Positions 43,208 through 54,619 of a stretch of DNA of 64,000 bases are shown here, in pieces. Each line of letters begins with the position of its first letter. Within the stretch, counting starts at the first letter, position 1. The position numbers were made by a program, and so were the translations under genes. The stretch comes from Nymphaea colorata (lineage: Eukaryota > Streptophyta > Magnoliopsida > Nymphaeales > Nymphaeaceae), in the NCBI RefSeq assembly GCF_008831285.2, contig NC_045141.1, positions 7,119,353-7,183,352 of the forward strand, read 5' to 3'. Under the pieces are notes generated by a model. It had not been told where the DNA came from, did not search any database, and saw only the letters and a program-made list of their open reading frames with translations.

Positions 43208-44135
43208 AACGGACCTAGGGCTGTGCGATCTAGGGTTTCGTGCCTAGGGTTCCCTCCTTATCTCATTTCTGTTCTCTTCCTCCAAACTAGGGTTTCACGC
43301 CTAGGGTTCCTGCTGTTTACAAAACAAGCAAGTTGATTGTTTGGTGGAAAGGGGCTAATCACGTTTAACATGTAGAAACGTGATCAGCACCCTTGTGTTG
43401 CTGTTGCCGTGGAAGACATGGAGAAATGTTGATGAAGTTGCTGCCGTGGAAGAAGATGGTGGATCTGATCAGGATGTATCAGATCTAAGTTTTTGTTGCC
43501 GTGGAAGAATATCTATGCCGCTCAGTTCTGGTTATCAAATCTGATTTTCTGTTGTCATGGAAGAAAACCTATGCCGTTGTGTGTCAGATCTGCCCTAAAG
43601 AGATCTGATTTTTTTTCTGCCATGGAAGATGATTTGTGACGTGATATATCAGATCTGCCCTTTTGTTGTCGCTGCATAAGATCGTGTGGGGAGAGTTAAT
43701 CTGCTGGTTGTGGGTATAGTGTGACGTGAGAAGTTGTTGTGGGTAGAGTCATGTTGCTAGTTGAAGATGCAGTTTGACTTGAGGAGAAATATCTACAAAT
43801 CGTGAATGTGAAATCAGTAAAGTGAGGCTTTGTGAGGTGTTAACTGCTGCTAATCGAGTAGCAGCAGTCTTTTGTCATTGGGGAAGAAGTTTTAGCCATA
43901 AGATCTGACCTTTGTTGCCGTGGAGGAAGTTTTTGGACGTTCAAATCTGTCTAGTCGTGTGGTGGTTGGTGGATTCCCACAGGCTAAGTCTGCTATTTTT
44001 GTGTTAATATTCAACCTGCTGCACATCATTTGCTTGTGGTCAACGTGTTCAAGTGCAATTTTTTTTTATGGCTGACGGTAGTAGTTAGAAGGGTCTTCTT
44101 CATCTACTGCAACTTCGTCACAGTCTACAGATGCT
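43208..44135 (+). other. Element B leader with repeated TTGCCGTGGAAGA motif
   Basis: About 0.9 kb in the position where the leader and gag are expected. At least six variants of ttgccgtggaaga or tgccatggaaga recur between 43399 and 43930, mostly each followed by a cagatctg-like motif. An ATG at 44070 opens MADGSS and then a TAG; no gag motif appears. Either gag was deleted here or this family carries it elsewhere. Confidence 0.7.
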
Positions 44136-44540
44136 ATGGTTGAGTCTCCTACCTGTTCTCCTATACCTCCATCGTATTATCTCAACTTAAGCAAGGAAGA
44201 ATATGATCTGGTTCTTGCTAGGAGGTCTACTCTTGCCTCAACCAGCATAGCTGTTATAGACTCGGTTCTCTCTATTGGTGCCCCTACCAGTGACCCAGGT
44301 ATGATATGGATGATTGACTCAGGAGCATCCAGGCATTGTTGTAATCAGCCACAGATGGTTTTATTGTTTACCGGGTTCACTACACCACAACACATCAGGT
44401 TGGTTGATGGCAAGTTGTCCCCTATTCTGGGCAGCGGTGATATCTATCTCACACCTTTTGGGACCATTACACATGTGCTATATGCTCCTCGATTTCCTGT
44501 TAACCTATTATCTGTTAAGCAATTGGCTAGAGATTTATAG
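44136..44540 (+). pseudogene. Element B aspartic protease
   Basis: 134 codons. It starts with LSKEEYDLVLAR and a Ser/Thr-rich segment, a remnant of the gag-protease junction. The active site MIDSGASRHCC (about residues 64-74) is intact, unlike in A and C. Then come IRLVDGKLSPILGSGDIYLT and VLYAPRFPVNLLSVKQLARD, the conserved C-terminal part. A TAG at 44538-44540 separates it from integrase. Confidence 0.88.
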
Positions 44541-44674
44541 TGTAGAGTCATTTTTTTTATCCCGGTTCATGTTCTTTTCAGGACTTACAAACTGGGAAGA
44601 TGATTGGTGGCGGCCATTAACAGGAGGGGCTCTATTTTCTCTATGTCCCTGTAGATGTTGCTGCATCTTCTTTC

Positions 44675-45688
44675 ATGTCAAAGCCTTCTCCTTTGCAGTG
44701 GCATCTCAGACTGGGTCATCCATCTGTGTCCAAGCTTCGTCACATTTTTCCATATATTCCTATGTCAGAGTCATTCTTATGTGATGCATGCCAGTCAGAC
44801 AAACATACACGTAGTAGTTTCCCTTCAAGTCAGAGTCCATTGAGTCAAAGTTCCTTTGATCTTCTGCATGTTGATGTTTGGGGTCCAAGTCGTGTTTCCT
44901 GTCGTTCACGTTTCTGGTATTACCTTGTTTTGGTTGATGATTTTACTAGAGTCAGTTGGGTATTTTTGTTACGGGACAGGTCTGAAGTCATCTATATTCT
45001 TCAGAAATTTGTCAATGAAATAAAAACTCAGTTTGGTGTTGTTGTCAAAAATATTTGCACTGATAATGCTCTTGAATTTAAATCTTCAGTTCTACTCCAA
45101 TTTTATGTCAATCATGGGATCCGACCACAATATACATGTCCTCACACATCCCAACAAAATGGTGTTGCTGAATGCAAACATCGACAACTTCTAAATGTGG
45201 CCCGTACCCTCATGTTGCATACTCATATGCCTACCTACTTTTGCGGTGATGCTATTCTTAGCGCATGTTATCTCACCAACAGATTGCCCTCGTCTGCCAT
45301 TCAAGAATGCATCCCCATTCAAATACTATATCCAGATCGACCATTATTTCATATACCTCCTAAAGTATATGGATGCACTTGTTTTGCACACATCTTGGGC
45401 CCAAATAAAAACAAACTTGCTGCCCAAGCTATCAAATGTGTGTTCATTGGATATTCTGCCAATCAAAAAGGCTATCGATGTTTTGATCCCCATACCAAAA
45501 AAGAGATCGTCAATGTGGATGTTACATTCTTTGAGTCTGATCCTTATTTTTCCGCTCCAAGTACCACTGTGTCTGAGCTTCCAATGTCTGTTCCTCTTCC
45601 TATTCCCCCAATATCACTTGAGCCGATCCCGCCCTCTCCACCATTATCAGGTGATCGTTTTCTTGATCCTCCAATAGTCTATACCTGA
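44675..45688 (+). pseudogene. Element B integrase
   Basis: Open for 337 codons. HHCC finger: QWHLRLGH (His 10 and 15) and CDAC (Cys 36 and 39). Core: LLHVDVWGP with the first Asp, CTDNALEF with the second, and QQNGVAECKHRQL with the Glu, all kept; the residue after Glu is Cys instead of the usual Arg. The C-terminal part (K-C-V-F-I-G-Y-S, G-Y-R-C-F-D-P) and a Pro-rich linker follow. The stop TGA at 45686-45688 lies in the linker before RT. This is the longest clean integrase frame in the window, probably catalytically intact on paper but not part of a complete polyprotein. Confidence 0.92.
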
Positions 45689-45899
45689 CGTCAAGGTCCC
45701 TCTCCTAACCACCCACCAACGTCTTCTTATGAGGCAAGTTCTAATGATAAGACTGACTCAGGAAGAAATGATGACTATTCTGCAGATGATCTACCTATTC
45801 CTATTCGCAAGGGCCAGCGACAGTGCACAAGGCATCCGATTTCTAACTCTGTTTCTATGGACCATTTGAGCACAAGTTTGGTGCAGTTTGATTGAGCTT

Positions 45900-46944
45900 T
45901 GATTGAGCTGTGGCTAGTCATACTATTCCGACCTCTCACCACCAAGCCTTATTAGATTCATGATGGATGCATGCTATGCAAGAAGAAATAGATGTTCTTC
46001 TTTCTAGGGAGACTTGGGACTTGGTGGACCTATCGTTGAATTGTGATGTTGTTGGCTCCAAATGAGTATTCACCATCAAATATCATTCTGATGGTTCTGT
46101 AGAGCGATTCAAAGCTCGTCTTATGGCTAAAGGCTATACACAGACTTATGGGGTGGACTTCTTCGAGACATTCTCGCCTGTGGCACAGTTAGGTACTATT
46201 CGCCTAATTATATCTCTCGCAGTTCAGCAGGATTGGCCTCTTTTTCAGCTTGATGTGAAAAATGCATTTCTATATGGTGATCTCTCTAAAACAGCCTATA
46301 TGAAACAACCACCTGGTTTTGAACGTCAGAGGGAGTGTTCCAAGGTATGCAAACTCAAAAAGGCTATCTATGGACTTAAACAAAGTCCCCATGCATGGTT
46401 CCATAAGCTAAGTGAGGTTGTCTCTAAATGTGGATTTTGAAGATCCCAGCTTGATCACTCGTTGCTTATCAAGCGAGGGACTTCTGGTATAGTGATATTG
46501 ATTGTATATGTTGATGATATTGTTCTCACTGGAGAAAATATTCAAGAGATAGCTCAGATAAAGGAGTTCTTACAAAAACACTTTGTCACAAAAGATCTTG
46601 CTAAACTTCGATATTTCCTTGGTATTGAAGTGGCTCGTAGTAGTAAAGGGATTGTGACGTCTCAAAGGAAATATGTTCTTGATCTTCTGCAGGAAACAGG
46701 GTTATTGGGAGCCAAACCTGCTACACTTCCTATGAATCCTCGGATTCATATGCATGATGATGAATTAGAGGCTTTTGACTCTCGTTCTTACAGATCTCTG
46801 ATAGGGAAACTTTTATATTTGACCATCACTCGTCCAGACATCAGTTTTGTTGTAAATAAGCTTAGTCAATTCATGAAGAAACCTCAGAAAGTTCATTGGG
46901 AGGCTGCTTTAATGGTGATAAAATACTTGAAATCAGCCTCGTGA
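45900..46944 (+). pseudogene. Element B reverse transcriptase
   Basis: It begins with W-M-H-A-M-Q-E-E-I-D after a TGA, then reads ETWDLVDLSLNCDVVGSK, a TGA where Trp is expected (about 46063), VFTIKYHSDGSVERFKARLM, and 46123-46440 with FQLDVKNAFLYGDLSKTAYM and [12 protein letters not shown]. Another TGA (46438-46440) precedes 46462-46944, which has LIVYVDDIVLTGE (YVDD kept), L-R-Y-F-L-G-I-E-V-A-R and L-Y-L-T-I-T-R-P-D-I. The catalytic Asps remain; stop codons disable it. Confidence 0.9.
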
Positions 46945-46949
46945 AAGGG

Positions 46950-47446
46950 ATTATGTTTCAAAAAAGGAGAATGTGTGGACATAGAAGCATATAGTGATGC
47001 TGATTATGCAGGGTCAGTAAATGTACAAGTTTTTGCGTCTTTATTGGTGGGAATATTATTTATTGGAGGAGCAAGAAACATAATGTGGTTGCTAGATCGA
47101 GTGCCGAGTTTGATATAGAGCTATGGCTCAAACGGCGGCTGAAATGTCATGGGTCAAATCAGTGCTTGTAGAATTGGGAATTTCAGTGAAACTTCCTATG
47201 AAGATGTATTGTGATAACAGAGCCGTTACCTACATTGCAAATAACTCTGTTTTTCATGAGAGGACGAAACATATTGAAGTGGATTGCCATTTTGTTCGAG
47301 ACTTAGTCCAAGAAGGAGTCATTAGCATGATCCACGTTTCCTCTAAAGATCAAGCAACTGATATGTTTACTAAAGCTCTTCCCATTGGAGATTTCTTGAG
47401 AGGATGTAACAAGCTGAGCATGATTGATATCTATGCTCCAGCTTGA
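46950..47446 (+). pseudogene. Element B RNase H
   Basis: I-E-A-Y-S-D-A-D-Y-A-G (first Asp) is followed by frame changes near 47020 and a one-base loss inside the A-E-A-E-Y-R-A-M-A motif near 47110. 47123-47446 continues with AAEMSWVKSVLVELGISVKL, M-Y-C-D-N-R-A-V and ERTKHIEVDCHFVRDLVQEG to D-M-F-T-K-A-L, ending with TGA at 47444-47446, eight bases before the LTR. Confidence 0.88.
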
Positions 47447-47453
47447 AGGGAAG

Positions 47454-47691
47454 TGTTAAAGTTTTCTAGAGTCAATTTGAGTCTTTCTGAAATATTAGAA
47501 AGTAGTCAAGGGTCTACTTATTGTTTTCTTATATTTTAGTGGACTGAAGTTGTAAATATGTAGTCAATGCCTTAATCTCTTTTAAAAGAGATTAGGGTTA
47601 CGTGAATGACACAAGAAAGTTTCCTCTCCCTCTCTGTCTCTGTCTCTCTCTCTCTCTCTCTCACGTCCCTTTCTTCCTCTAATATTCAACA
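47454..47691 (+). repeat. Element B 3' LTR (238 bp)
   Basis: Preceded by the purine-rich gaagggaag. 24 bp longer than the 5' LTR owing to an expanded (CT)n at 47628-47662. The palindrome of the 5' LTR is present with one mismatch. Confidence 0.95.
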
Positions 47692-48655
47692 TCCTCAATA
47701 CTTATCTCCACACTGAACCAAAAAATTTTGAAGAGGCCATCAAACATGTTCAGTGGAACGAAGCTATGAAAGAAAAATTGAATGCTCTAGAAAAGAATCA
47801 AACTTGGGATTTGGTGACTCTTCCTGAGGGAAAAAAATTAGTTGGCTGCAAGTGGATATACAAGATCAAATACAAAAGTGATGAGACTATTGAACGGTTC
47901 AACGTGTGACTCATTGCAAAGGGGTTTACTCAAAATGAAAGAATTGACTACTCCGGAATATTTGCTCTAGTTGCTAAATGAATATAGTCATAACTTTGTT
48001 GTCTATTGCTGCAAATAAAAACTAGAAGTTGATGCAACTCGATGTGCTAAATGCCTTCCTCAATGGGGAACTTTCTAAGGAAGTGTACATGGAAATCTCT
48101 CTCGGTGTTAGCAGTAAAAGTGGCTATGCATGCAAGCTGAAAAAAGCACTTTATGGTCTCAAGCAATCTCCTCAGGCTTGGTTTGCTCGTCTTAGCGATG
48201 CCCTTGTTCTATGGTTTTAAACGAAGTTCGGCAGATCAACCATGTTTACTCGCATTCATGAATCTAAAATTACTATCCTCTCGTCTATGTTGATGACATT
48301 ATATTGATAGGTGATGATGATATCTTTATGCTTCGTGTGAAGACATTTCTTAACAAGTAGTTTGAGATCAAGGATCTAGGAGTCTTGCAATATTTCTTAG
48401 GGATTGAAGTTGCGCACTCGGATGAATGTATTTTCATATGTCAGAGAAAATATACTCTCGATCTACCTAGGGAGACAGGTAACATTGGAGAAAAAGCCGC
48501 CGACACACCTCTTGAAATGAATTCCAAATTGAAAACTAATGAGGGCGACCTTGTCGAGAATGTCCAAAGCTTTCAAAAATTTGTTGGAAAACTCCTTTAT
48601 CTTACTATCACTAGACCAGATATCATGTATGTTGTCAGTCATATAAGCTGATTCA
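47692..48655 (+). pseudogene. Element A reverse transcriptase (continued after B)
   Basis: Directly after the tcctc duplication the frame reads F-E-E-A-I-K-H-V-Q-W-N-E-A-M, N-Q-T-W-D-L-V and GCKWIYKIKYKSDETIERF, the N-terminal RT segments. A TGA at about 47907 and a degraded stretch follow. 48029-48220 has [20 protein letters not shown] and [22 protein letters not shown] (about 48283-48300) is kept in another frame; 48385-48651 has Q-Y-F-L-G-I-E-V-A-H and L-L-Y-L-T-I-T-R-P-D. At least three frame changes. Inactive. Confidence 0.88.
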
Positions 48656-48663
48656 TGCACAAG

Positions 48664-49241
48664 GCCAGGTCTTGACACGTCGAAGCAGCTCATAGAATCC
48701 TTCGATATCTTAAAGGAATTCCTGGAAAAGGAGCTTTAATGAAGCGGGGCCAGACATTGGATGTCATTGGATATTGTGATGCTAATTGGGCAGGTGACCC
48801 AAACGATAGGAGATCAACATCTGGATACTGCAACCTCATTGGCAATAATTTCATCACATGGAAGAGTAAAAAACAATCAGTGGTTGCCAGGTCAAGCGCA
48901 GAAGCCGAATACAGAGCCATGGCAGCAAGCACATGTGAACTAATATGGATTAAAGGCTTACTAAAGGATATGAATATTGAAACTAATGGACCATGAACTT
49001 GATGTGTGACAACATGGCCACTATCTACATTAGAGCTAACCCGGTGTTTCACGAACAAACCAAGCATATAGAAGTCAATTGCCATTTCATAAGGGAGAAG
49101 ATCCAAGATAACACCATTCAAACACTTCATGTCAAAAGCGACAAGCAATTGGCCGACATATTTACCAAAAGTTTGGCAAAGGAAAAACATCAAACTATAA
49201 TACACAAGTTGGGACAGATATACATTTGTGCACCAACTTGA
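48664..49241 (+). pseudogene. Element A RNase H
   Basis: 48739-48996 reads VIGYCDANWAGDPNDRRSTS, SWKSKK-like TWKSKKQSVVARSSAEAEYR, and L-I-W-I-K-G-L-L; 48993-49241 gives [20 protein letters not shown] and [11 protein letters not shown], then D-I-F-T-K-S-L. All the acidic residues (CDANWAG, AEAEYR, CDN) are present, with a single frameshift and stop between the two pieces at about 48993. This is the best-preserved domain of element A. It would degrade the RNA strand of the RNA-DNA hybrid. Confidence 0.9.
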
Positions 49242-49250
49242 GGGGGAGAT
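49240..49250 (+). other. Element A polypurine tract
   Basis: GAGGGGGAGAT immediately precedes TGTTCTC of the LTR. Confidence 0.88.
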
Positions 49251-49670
49251 TGTTCTCTTATTATGGAAGGAGGTGGAACACACGGTAAAATCTGTCAGTT
49301 AAAATAAAATAGGCAACAAGATTTGAATATCGAGATTAATGGGATAGAATGCCATCTTGAGTTTCTCTCCATAGGATAAATTGCTATCTCATGTTTCTCT
49401 CGATGTTTCTCTCATTAGGATAAGCTGCCATCTCAAGATTCTCTCGATGGTTCAGCTATTATCCTTATCCCTTGTCTATCCCCTATCTTTATAAAGATGA
49501 GATTGTAACACAACAAGGAATGTAGCACAGGGCAGAGCAGTATAACGAAGTTTGTCCCTCTTTCCTCGAGGATGTAGGCAGTAATGCCGAACCACGTAAT
49601 CATGTGTTCCTCTTTGTCTCTCTAATCTTTTGTTACTCTATTTCTCTCCCACTCCATGATTTTTAACACA
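49251..49670 (+). repeat. Element A 3' LTR
   Basis: It starts TGTTCTCTTATTATGG after the polypurine tract and probably ends at TTTTAACACA, about 420 bp. It contains a TATA-like tttataaag (49488-49496) and three spaced copies of ataggataa/attaggataag phrases. With no 5' LTR to compare, the right boundary is approximate. Confidence 0.75.
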
Positions 49671-50979
49671 GTAGACATAACTGCTTCTCGTTCTCGGTAT
49701 GAAATCAGCCATCTATTTTCTTATGCACTTCTACTTCTGATTCTTAGCAGGTGATCTTAATATAGAAACCATCCCATTTAAAGGAGAATGAAAAATAGAG
49801 GGATGACGACCATTGTTTTGAAAACTCACCAAGTTGTTCTCTCCAACAGCACGAGACTGCCTACAGGAAAGGCTGCCAAATTTCCTCCTCTCCGAAACAG
49901 AGGCTCCACTGTTGTTGGTATCCTTCTGATGTCCAGATGCCTTAGTGCATTCCACAAGAGCGGCCAAGAATGGGCCAATTCCATCTTCGTGTTTTTCTTA
50001 GACCCATTTCTTTTGGGTTCCTTTTGTTGGAGGGCGCAAGGAGGAAGGGGAAGCTTTTTGGTGTTGGGCACTTGCCCTACCACTACCTTGGGCTTCTAAA
50101 GTTGAGAATCAGCTGGCGATTCAGAGGGAGGATGCATCTTTGAGATCCCTGGCTCTTCCTCCCATGAGAAGGAACACGCCAGGATGAGTTCATTGAGTGA
50201 ACCCTTCTGCACTCTTCTTTGGGCGCGTGATTGTATTTGTGCGGGAAACCCATTGTTCCTTGACCAATGAATCTGTTTGGAAGAGAAGGGGATGGATTTA
50301 TTTTGTAAAGGAAGATCATCCCATGCGACTATAGTACTTTGGCTATAATAATAATAACAACAAATAAGAAGAACAACAGGGAGGGAGGAAGTTCATTTGG
50401 TTCACGCCCTGGAACTGAAACATATTATTGTTCAATGTGTCTGATAGTATTTTCTTTTGTCTTCTTCTTCTTTTTTTTTTTTAAGGAGAACTGTTGAGTG
50501 TCATTTTGTGGCAGAAAAGATTCCAATGGTTAAAATGTGAAGAGCCCGTATCCCTTTACCATCTTTTGGGATATTTTACAGAGAGTGTTATGGGGAAATT
50601 TTACTACCATCGTGAAATCAAACACCGGGGAAAAAAGTTTCACCAGTCTTACAGCTAAGGAAAAAAGTTGAGCTACAAAAAAGCAGGGCCCTGCCAACCT
50701 GCTAGAACTATTTTCTCAGAAATATGCTTCACCTCTTACAGTAGGAAACACTTCATGGATAATCAGTATGTAGTTTGCTTGTCATTCCAACTCTAGCTTG
50801 GAAGAGCACCATTCTATACTTGTTTGCCGACACCGCTGTCAATACTCGTCTCAACCATATGAGTGTTGATGTGGACATGTTTATCAGTTAAATTATGGAA
50901 ACTTTCTTTTGTCATTTTCGCAATATCTTGTTTGGTTCCATGTATGCTTTTCGCTTATGTCCGTAATTGTTTATCAACT
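49671..50979. other. Unassigned DNA right of element A
   Basis: Overlapping frames on both strands at 49730-50319 have moderately coding-like composition (minus 49826-50083, 85 codons; minus 49731-49967, 78 codons) but no domain I recognise. A poly-T run is at 50468-50482. Confidence 0.45.
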
Positions 50980-52922
50980 ACCTTCAGCAATGTTTGCATT
51001 ACAAATGGTTCTAGTAACCATTTTTACCATAGTCAGTAATGTCGACAACCAATCATGACTTTTTATTACTGTAAAAACTAGATTACTAACGTTAATTACT
51101 CGTCACCAATTCTAGCTAAGCTGACAGTTTTCCAGCAGTACCTAAAAACGTCAGAAATTGCATTAATATCACAGATGCTTGATGCTAGTGTCAGTGACTA
51201 GCACTGCTTCTGCTAAAGATCATTCATCACTGATGTATTTTTCTTAATGCATTGAAATGGCATAAAACACATTTGCTGCAGTTGGCATATAATAACGTAA
51301 ACAATTGAACAAATCTTGTCGCAATAATATTAGTTGGAACATATTATAAACACAAATATTTATATTAAGAATATACTAATTGTATGTACACATTGTTACA
51401 ATGGTCTTTAAACAGAAAAAATATCATAACAAACTTGTACTATAACAAAAATATCATAAAGTATCATTCCTAGGCTCTTCCTCCAGCTAGTCAGGTTCTC
51501 GAGGAAATCCATCAACTGCAAGAAAAGCACACATATTGAACACTCACTACAAGAGATGGAAAAAAAAAAACTGAGAACTGATGTGTAATGAGGAGTAGCT
51601 TTAGTTAGTTACCTCTGCTGATCCCCCAAGGAGTAATAAAAACATAAGTATCTTTAGGGTGCATGCATAGCCTTGATTGCCTTCATATGTAGAACCTGAA
51701 TTTTTGACAAGCAAGAGAAAGAGAGACTCATAGAGAGGGAGAGACTCCCTGAGTTCAATTGGCTTGAAAAGAAAGACTTAAAGGAAGAAACAATAGGAAT
51801 TGTATCAAACATGATTGCATTTTTTCTTCTCCTACCAAACTAAAGTTTCTTGACAGCCCCAATACGAAGATCAATAATATCATCAAGAATTTCATAACCA
51901 TAAGTCCTTTGGAAGTAAACAAAATAGGGAAAGAGTGATTTAGATGCTTGCATGAAAGGAACTATTCAAGGTAAATAGAGGATCATAATTGCACACATAA
52001 GGATCACAAAATAATGAAATTAACCAAGAAAGTGTTACAACTTTAGTTTGATAGGATAAGAAACAAAAGAATGCTATTACTTGATGCAATTTCTATAGCT
52101 ATAGTTTCTTCCTTTACATCTTTCTTTTCAAGCCAATCCAACTTAGTAATTCTCTATTTCTCTTTCTCTATGAGTCTCTTTTTCTTGCTTGTCAAAAATT
52201 CTGGTTGTTCATGAAGGCAAACAAGGCTATGCCATTTTAGAGCCTTTGGTTCCTAAAGATACTTATGTTTTTTTTACTCCTTGGGATCAACAGAGGTAAC
52301 TAACTAAAGCTACTCCTTATTACACATCAGTTCTTACAGTTCGTAGTTCTTTTCTATCTCTCCTAGTGAGAGTTCAATTCGTGTGCTTTTCTTGGAGTTG
52401 ATGGATTTCCTCATGAACATGGTTAGTTGGAGGAAGAGTCTGGGAATGATATTTTATGATCTTTTTGTTATAGTACAATTTTGTTATGATGTTTTTTTTT
52501 TAAATGTTTAAAGGCCGTCATGACAATGTGTAAGTACAAGTTAATATAAATATTCATGTTTACATTATGTTTGATATAATATTGTTGTGACAGATTTGTT
52601 CAATTGTTTACATTATTTATTTGCTAACTGTAGCAAATGTGTTGTATATTTAATTGCCTAGAAAAAATGCATCACTTATGAATTCTGATTGACTTTTAGC
52701 AACAAAAGTGCTTATCACTGACACTCACATCAGTAACATTAATGCAATTTCTGATGTTTTCAAGTGCTGGAAAACTGTCAACTTAGCTAGAATTGCTGAT
52801 GCACAATTAACGTCAATAATCTATTTTTGATGGTAATGAAAAGTTGTTATTGATTCCAGACATTACTGGCTATGGTAAAAGCCGTCAGTAAAGCCACTTG
52901 TGATGCAAGCACTGCTGATGGT
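50980..52922. repeat. Large imperfect inverted repeat, arms about 0.87 kb
   Basis: Left arm about 50980-51850 and right arm about 52038-52922 are reverse complements with frequent mismatches and small gaps; the spacer is about 190 bp. Matching blocks include gtgcttttctt.cagttgatggatttcctc, ttgcttgtcaaaaatt and tctttcttttcaagccaa. The outer parts are full of GTCAGTAA/TTACTGAC motifs like CACTA subterminal repeats, and the right arm at 52210-52295 reads V-P-K-D-T-Y-V-F-F-T-P-W-D-Q-Q-R before a GTAAC donor. I infer two CACTA 3' ends joined tail to tail. Confidence 0.85.
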
Positions 52923-54619
52923 TCGAGTGAAGCTTTTTACTGTCACTAAAGGAATTACTAGCAGTAAAAGAACGTCAGAACTAAGCACATAATTTGTAGT
53001 TTGACCTGCCAGTACAAATGACGAGCATGGACATAGGCTTTTCTTATTTTGATGGCGGTTTTTAAAGCATGTTCCAACAAAGGAGAGGACAACATGTTCC
53101 TCCTCTTATAGAGGCTTCTAAAGCATGTTCTAACTTCAAGAACTTAGGACACTTGACATGGGCCTGAACCAGTTTGTCAATGCACACTTTTCATATATTT
53201 CACTTGTGACACTATTTGTATTTCCTAGAATGCTTTTATAGTGGAAATAGCTCGAGATAATTTTTTTTAAGTGAACAAGTTTCTAGTGACTGACAATGTA
53301 CTTTACAAAATAGGATTATTGGTTCAAGTGTTGAATGAGAGAGGCAGGCCATCAGGATGCAAGCCACAATTAGCGGCTCTTAGTTTCAAACAATATAAAG
53401 CTACAGAAAACTATGCATCTTCTTTATTGAATTGTAATGGACACCAATGAGTTAAACCATAGTCTTTCCTACAATTATGTTATGGGATCATATGTTAGGC
53501 ATTTGTTTTTAGATTTTAAAATTTTAAACTTGAAATTCTACCTAACTTCATGAAGGAATGTAATTAATCCACTTAACGTTGTAATAATATCAGGAAATCT
53601 AGGTTTAAAGGACTCGTAAATGAACAAGGTTTGAGCTGTTGATCATGATGAAGCCAAGCGTCTTACCTTGCAGCACAGGGATTAGAAACGTTTCTAGAGT
53701 ACTGGTATGCAAGTTATCTTTTGAACAAGTTATTTTGCTTTAATACTAAAAATATTTTTTTAAGAAAATAACAAATTAGTATTTGGAGGTAATAAATAGA
53801 GAACAGATAATGTGGGGTTATATCCTTGAGCTTGCATATTAAATTTTTCTATTATTCTTGAAGGGATGTGAATGTGTTTGTTTTAACCTTTTCAGTTCCG
53901 ATAATATAAATGATTACAGCACAGAGATTACTGGTTATAGGTTATTGCTTATTTTCAAGTGTTGGTACAGTGATATGATCAATTTTGTACTAGAAATCAA
54001 AGCACTGTTCTAGAATAACTTTGGGACGCTGGTACTATTGAGTGATATCACATGGATTAGGAATATTCACATGAACCTTGAAGAAATAATGCATACAACT
54101 ATGACAATGAACCATATGCGAGTCAGCTGCTTCTTTCTACAAGGAACAATGAAGATTGATATCCTTAGACAAGGAATGAGTAGCTAGTGGCCAATGTCTA
54201 CATTTAATGAGAGACTGAGAGTCATTGCCATCCTCTAGACACAAACTAAACATGACATAAGTGATGGATGATGAGAATGTAAAAGATGAAAAATGCAATT
54301 GATGTTTATAGCTCCCACCATGTTTTGTTTTGGGAAAGTTAGCTTCAGGTGGCAGATGATAACTTGAACCATTGAAGAGTGTGGTGCTATCTTTAAGTAC
54401 CTCATCAACTGTCATTGATCCGTCTATGCAAAAACATTTAAATATTGTGAGCTTGAAGCAATTGATAATTATGATCGTAGCTTTTCTCGCGGTTAGGTGT
54501 TTATTTTGAAGCATGAATTTGTAGAAATTTTATAGGACACAAATCTTGCTTATGAAGCATGTAGCATCTTGAGTTTGACAATTACTAGATTATTGGAGTT
54601 CTTACCAAGATAGTATGTT
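52923..54619. other. Unassigned; possible CACTA terminus near 53003
   Basis: cataatttgtagtttg at 52988-53004 resembles the reverse complement of a CACTA end (CAAACTACAAATTATG) and could be the outer limit of the right arm. 54137-54514 is a minus-strand frame of 125 codons; its part after a ttgcatag acceptor-like site reads DGSMTVDEVLKDSTTLFNGS, which looks like an exon but matches no family I know. Confidence 0.45.

Larger units (their letters stand above)
42982..47691 (+). mobile_element. Ty1/copia element B (4.7 kb), nested in A, gag-less
   Basis: Both LTRs start TGTTAAAGTTTTCTAG and end CAACA; the element is flanked by tcctc (42977-42981 and 47692-47696). Primer site and polypurine tract are in place. 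The LTRs differ at about six aligned positions plus a CT-repeat length change, so B is younger than its host A. The internal region runs from a long repetitive leader straight into protease; no gag or zinc knuckle is present. Confidence 0.95.
40426..49670 (+). mobile_element. Ty1/copia element A, 5' truncated, split by element B
   Basis: Gag, protease and integrase occupy 40426-42981. Reverse transcriptase and RNase H resume at 47692-49241 after the inserted element B. It ends with a polypurine tract and one LTR. The 5-bp tcctc at the break is duplicated. All domains are broken by stops and shifts, more so than in B, fitting an older insertion. Gag resembles that of element C on the other strand, so A and C belong to related lineages. 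Confidence 0.92.
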
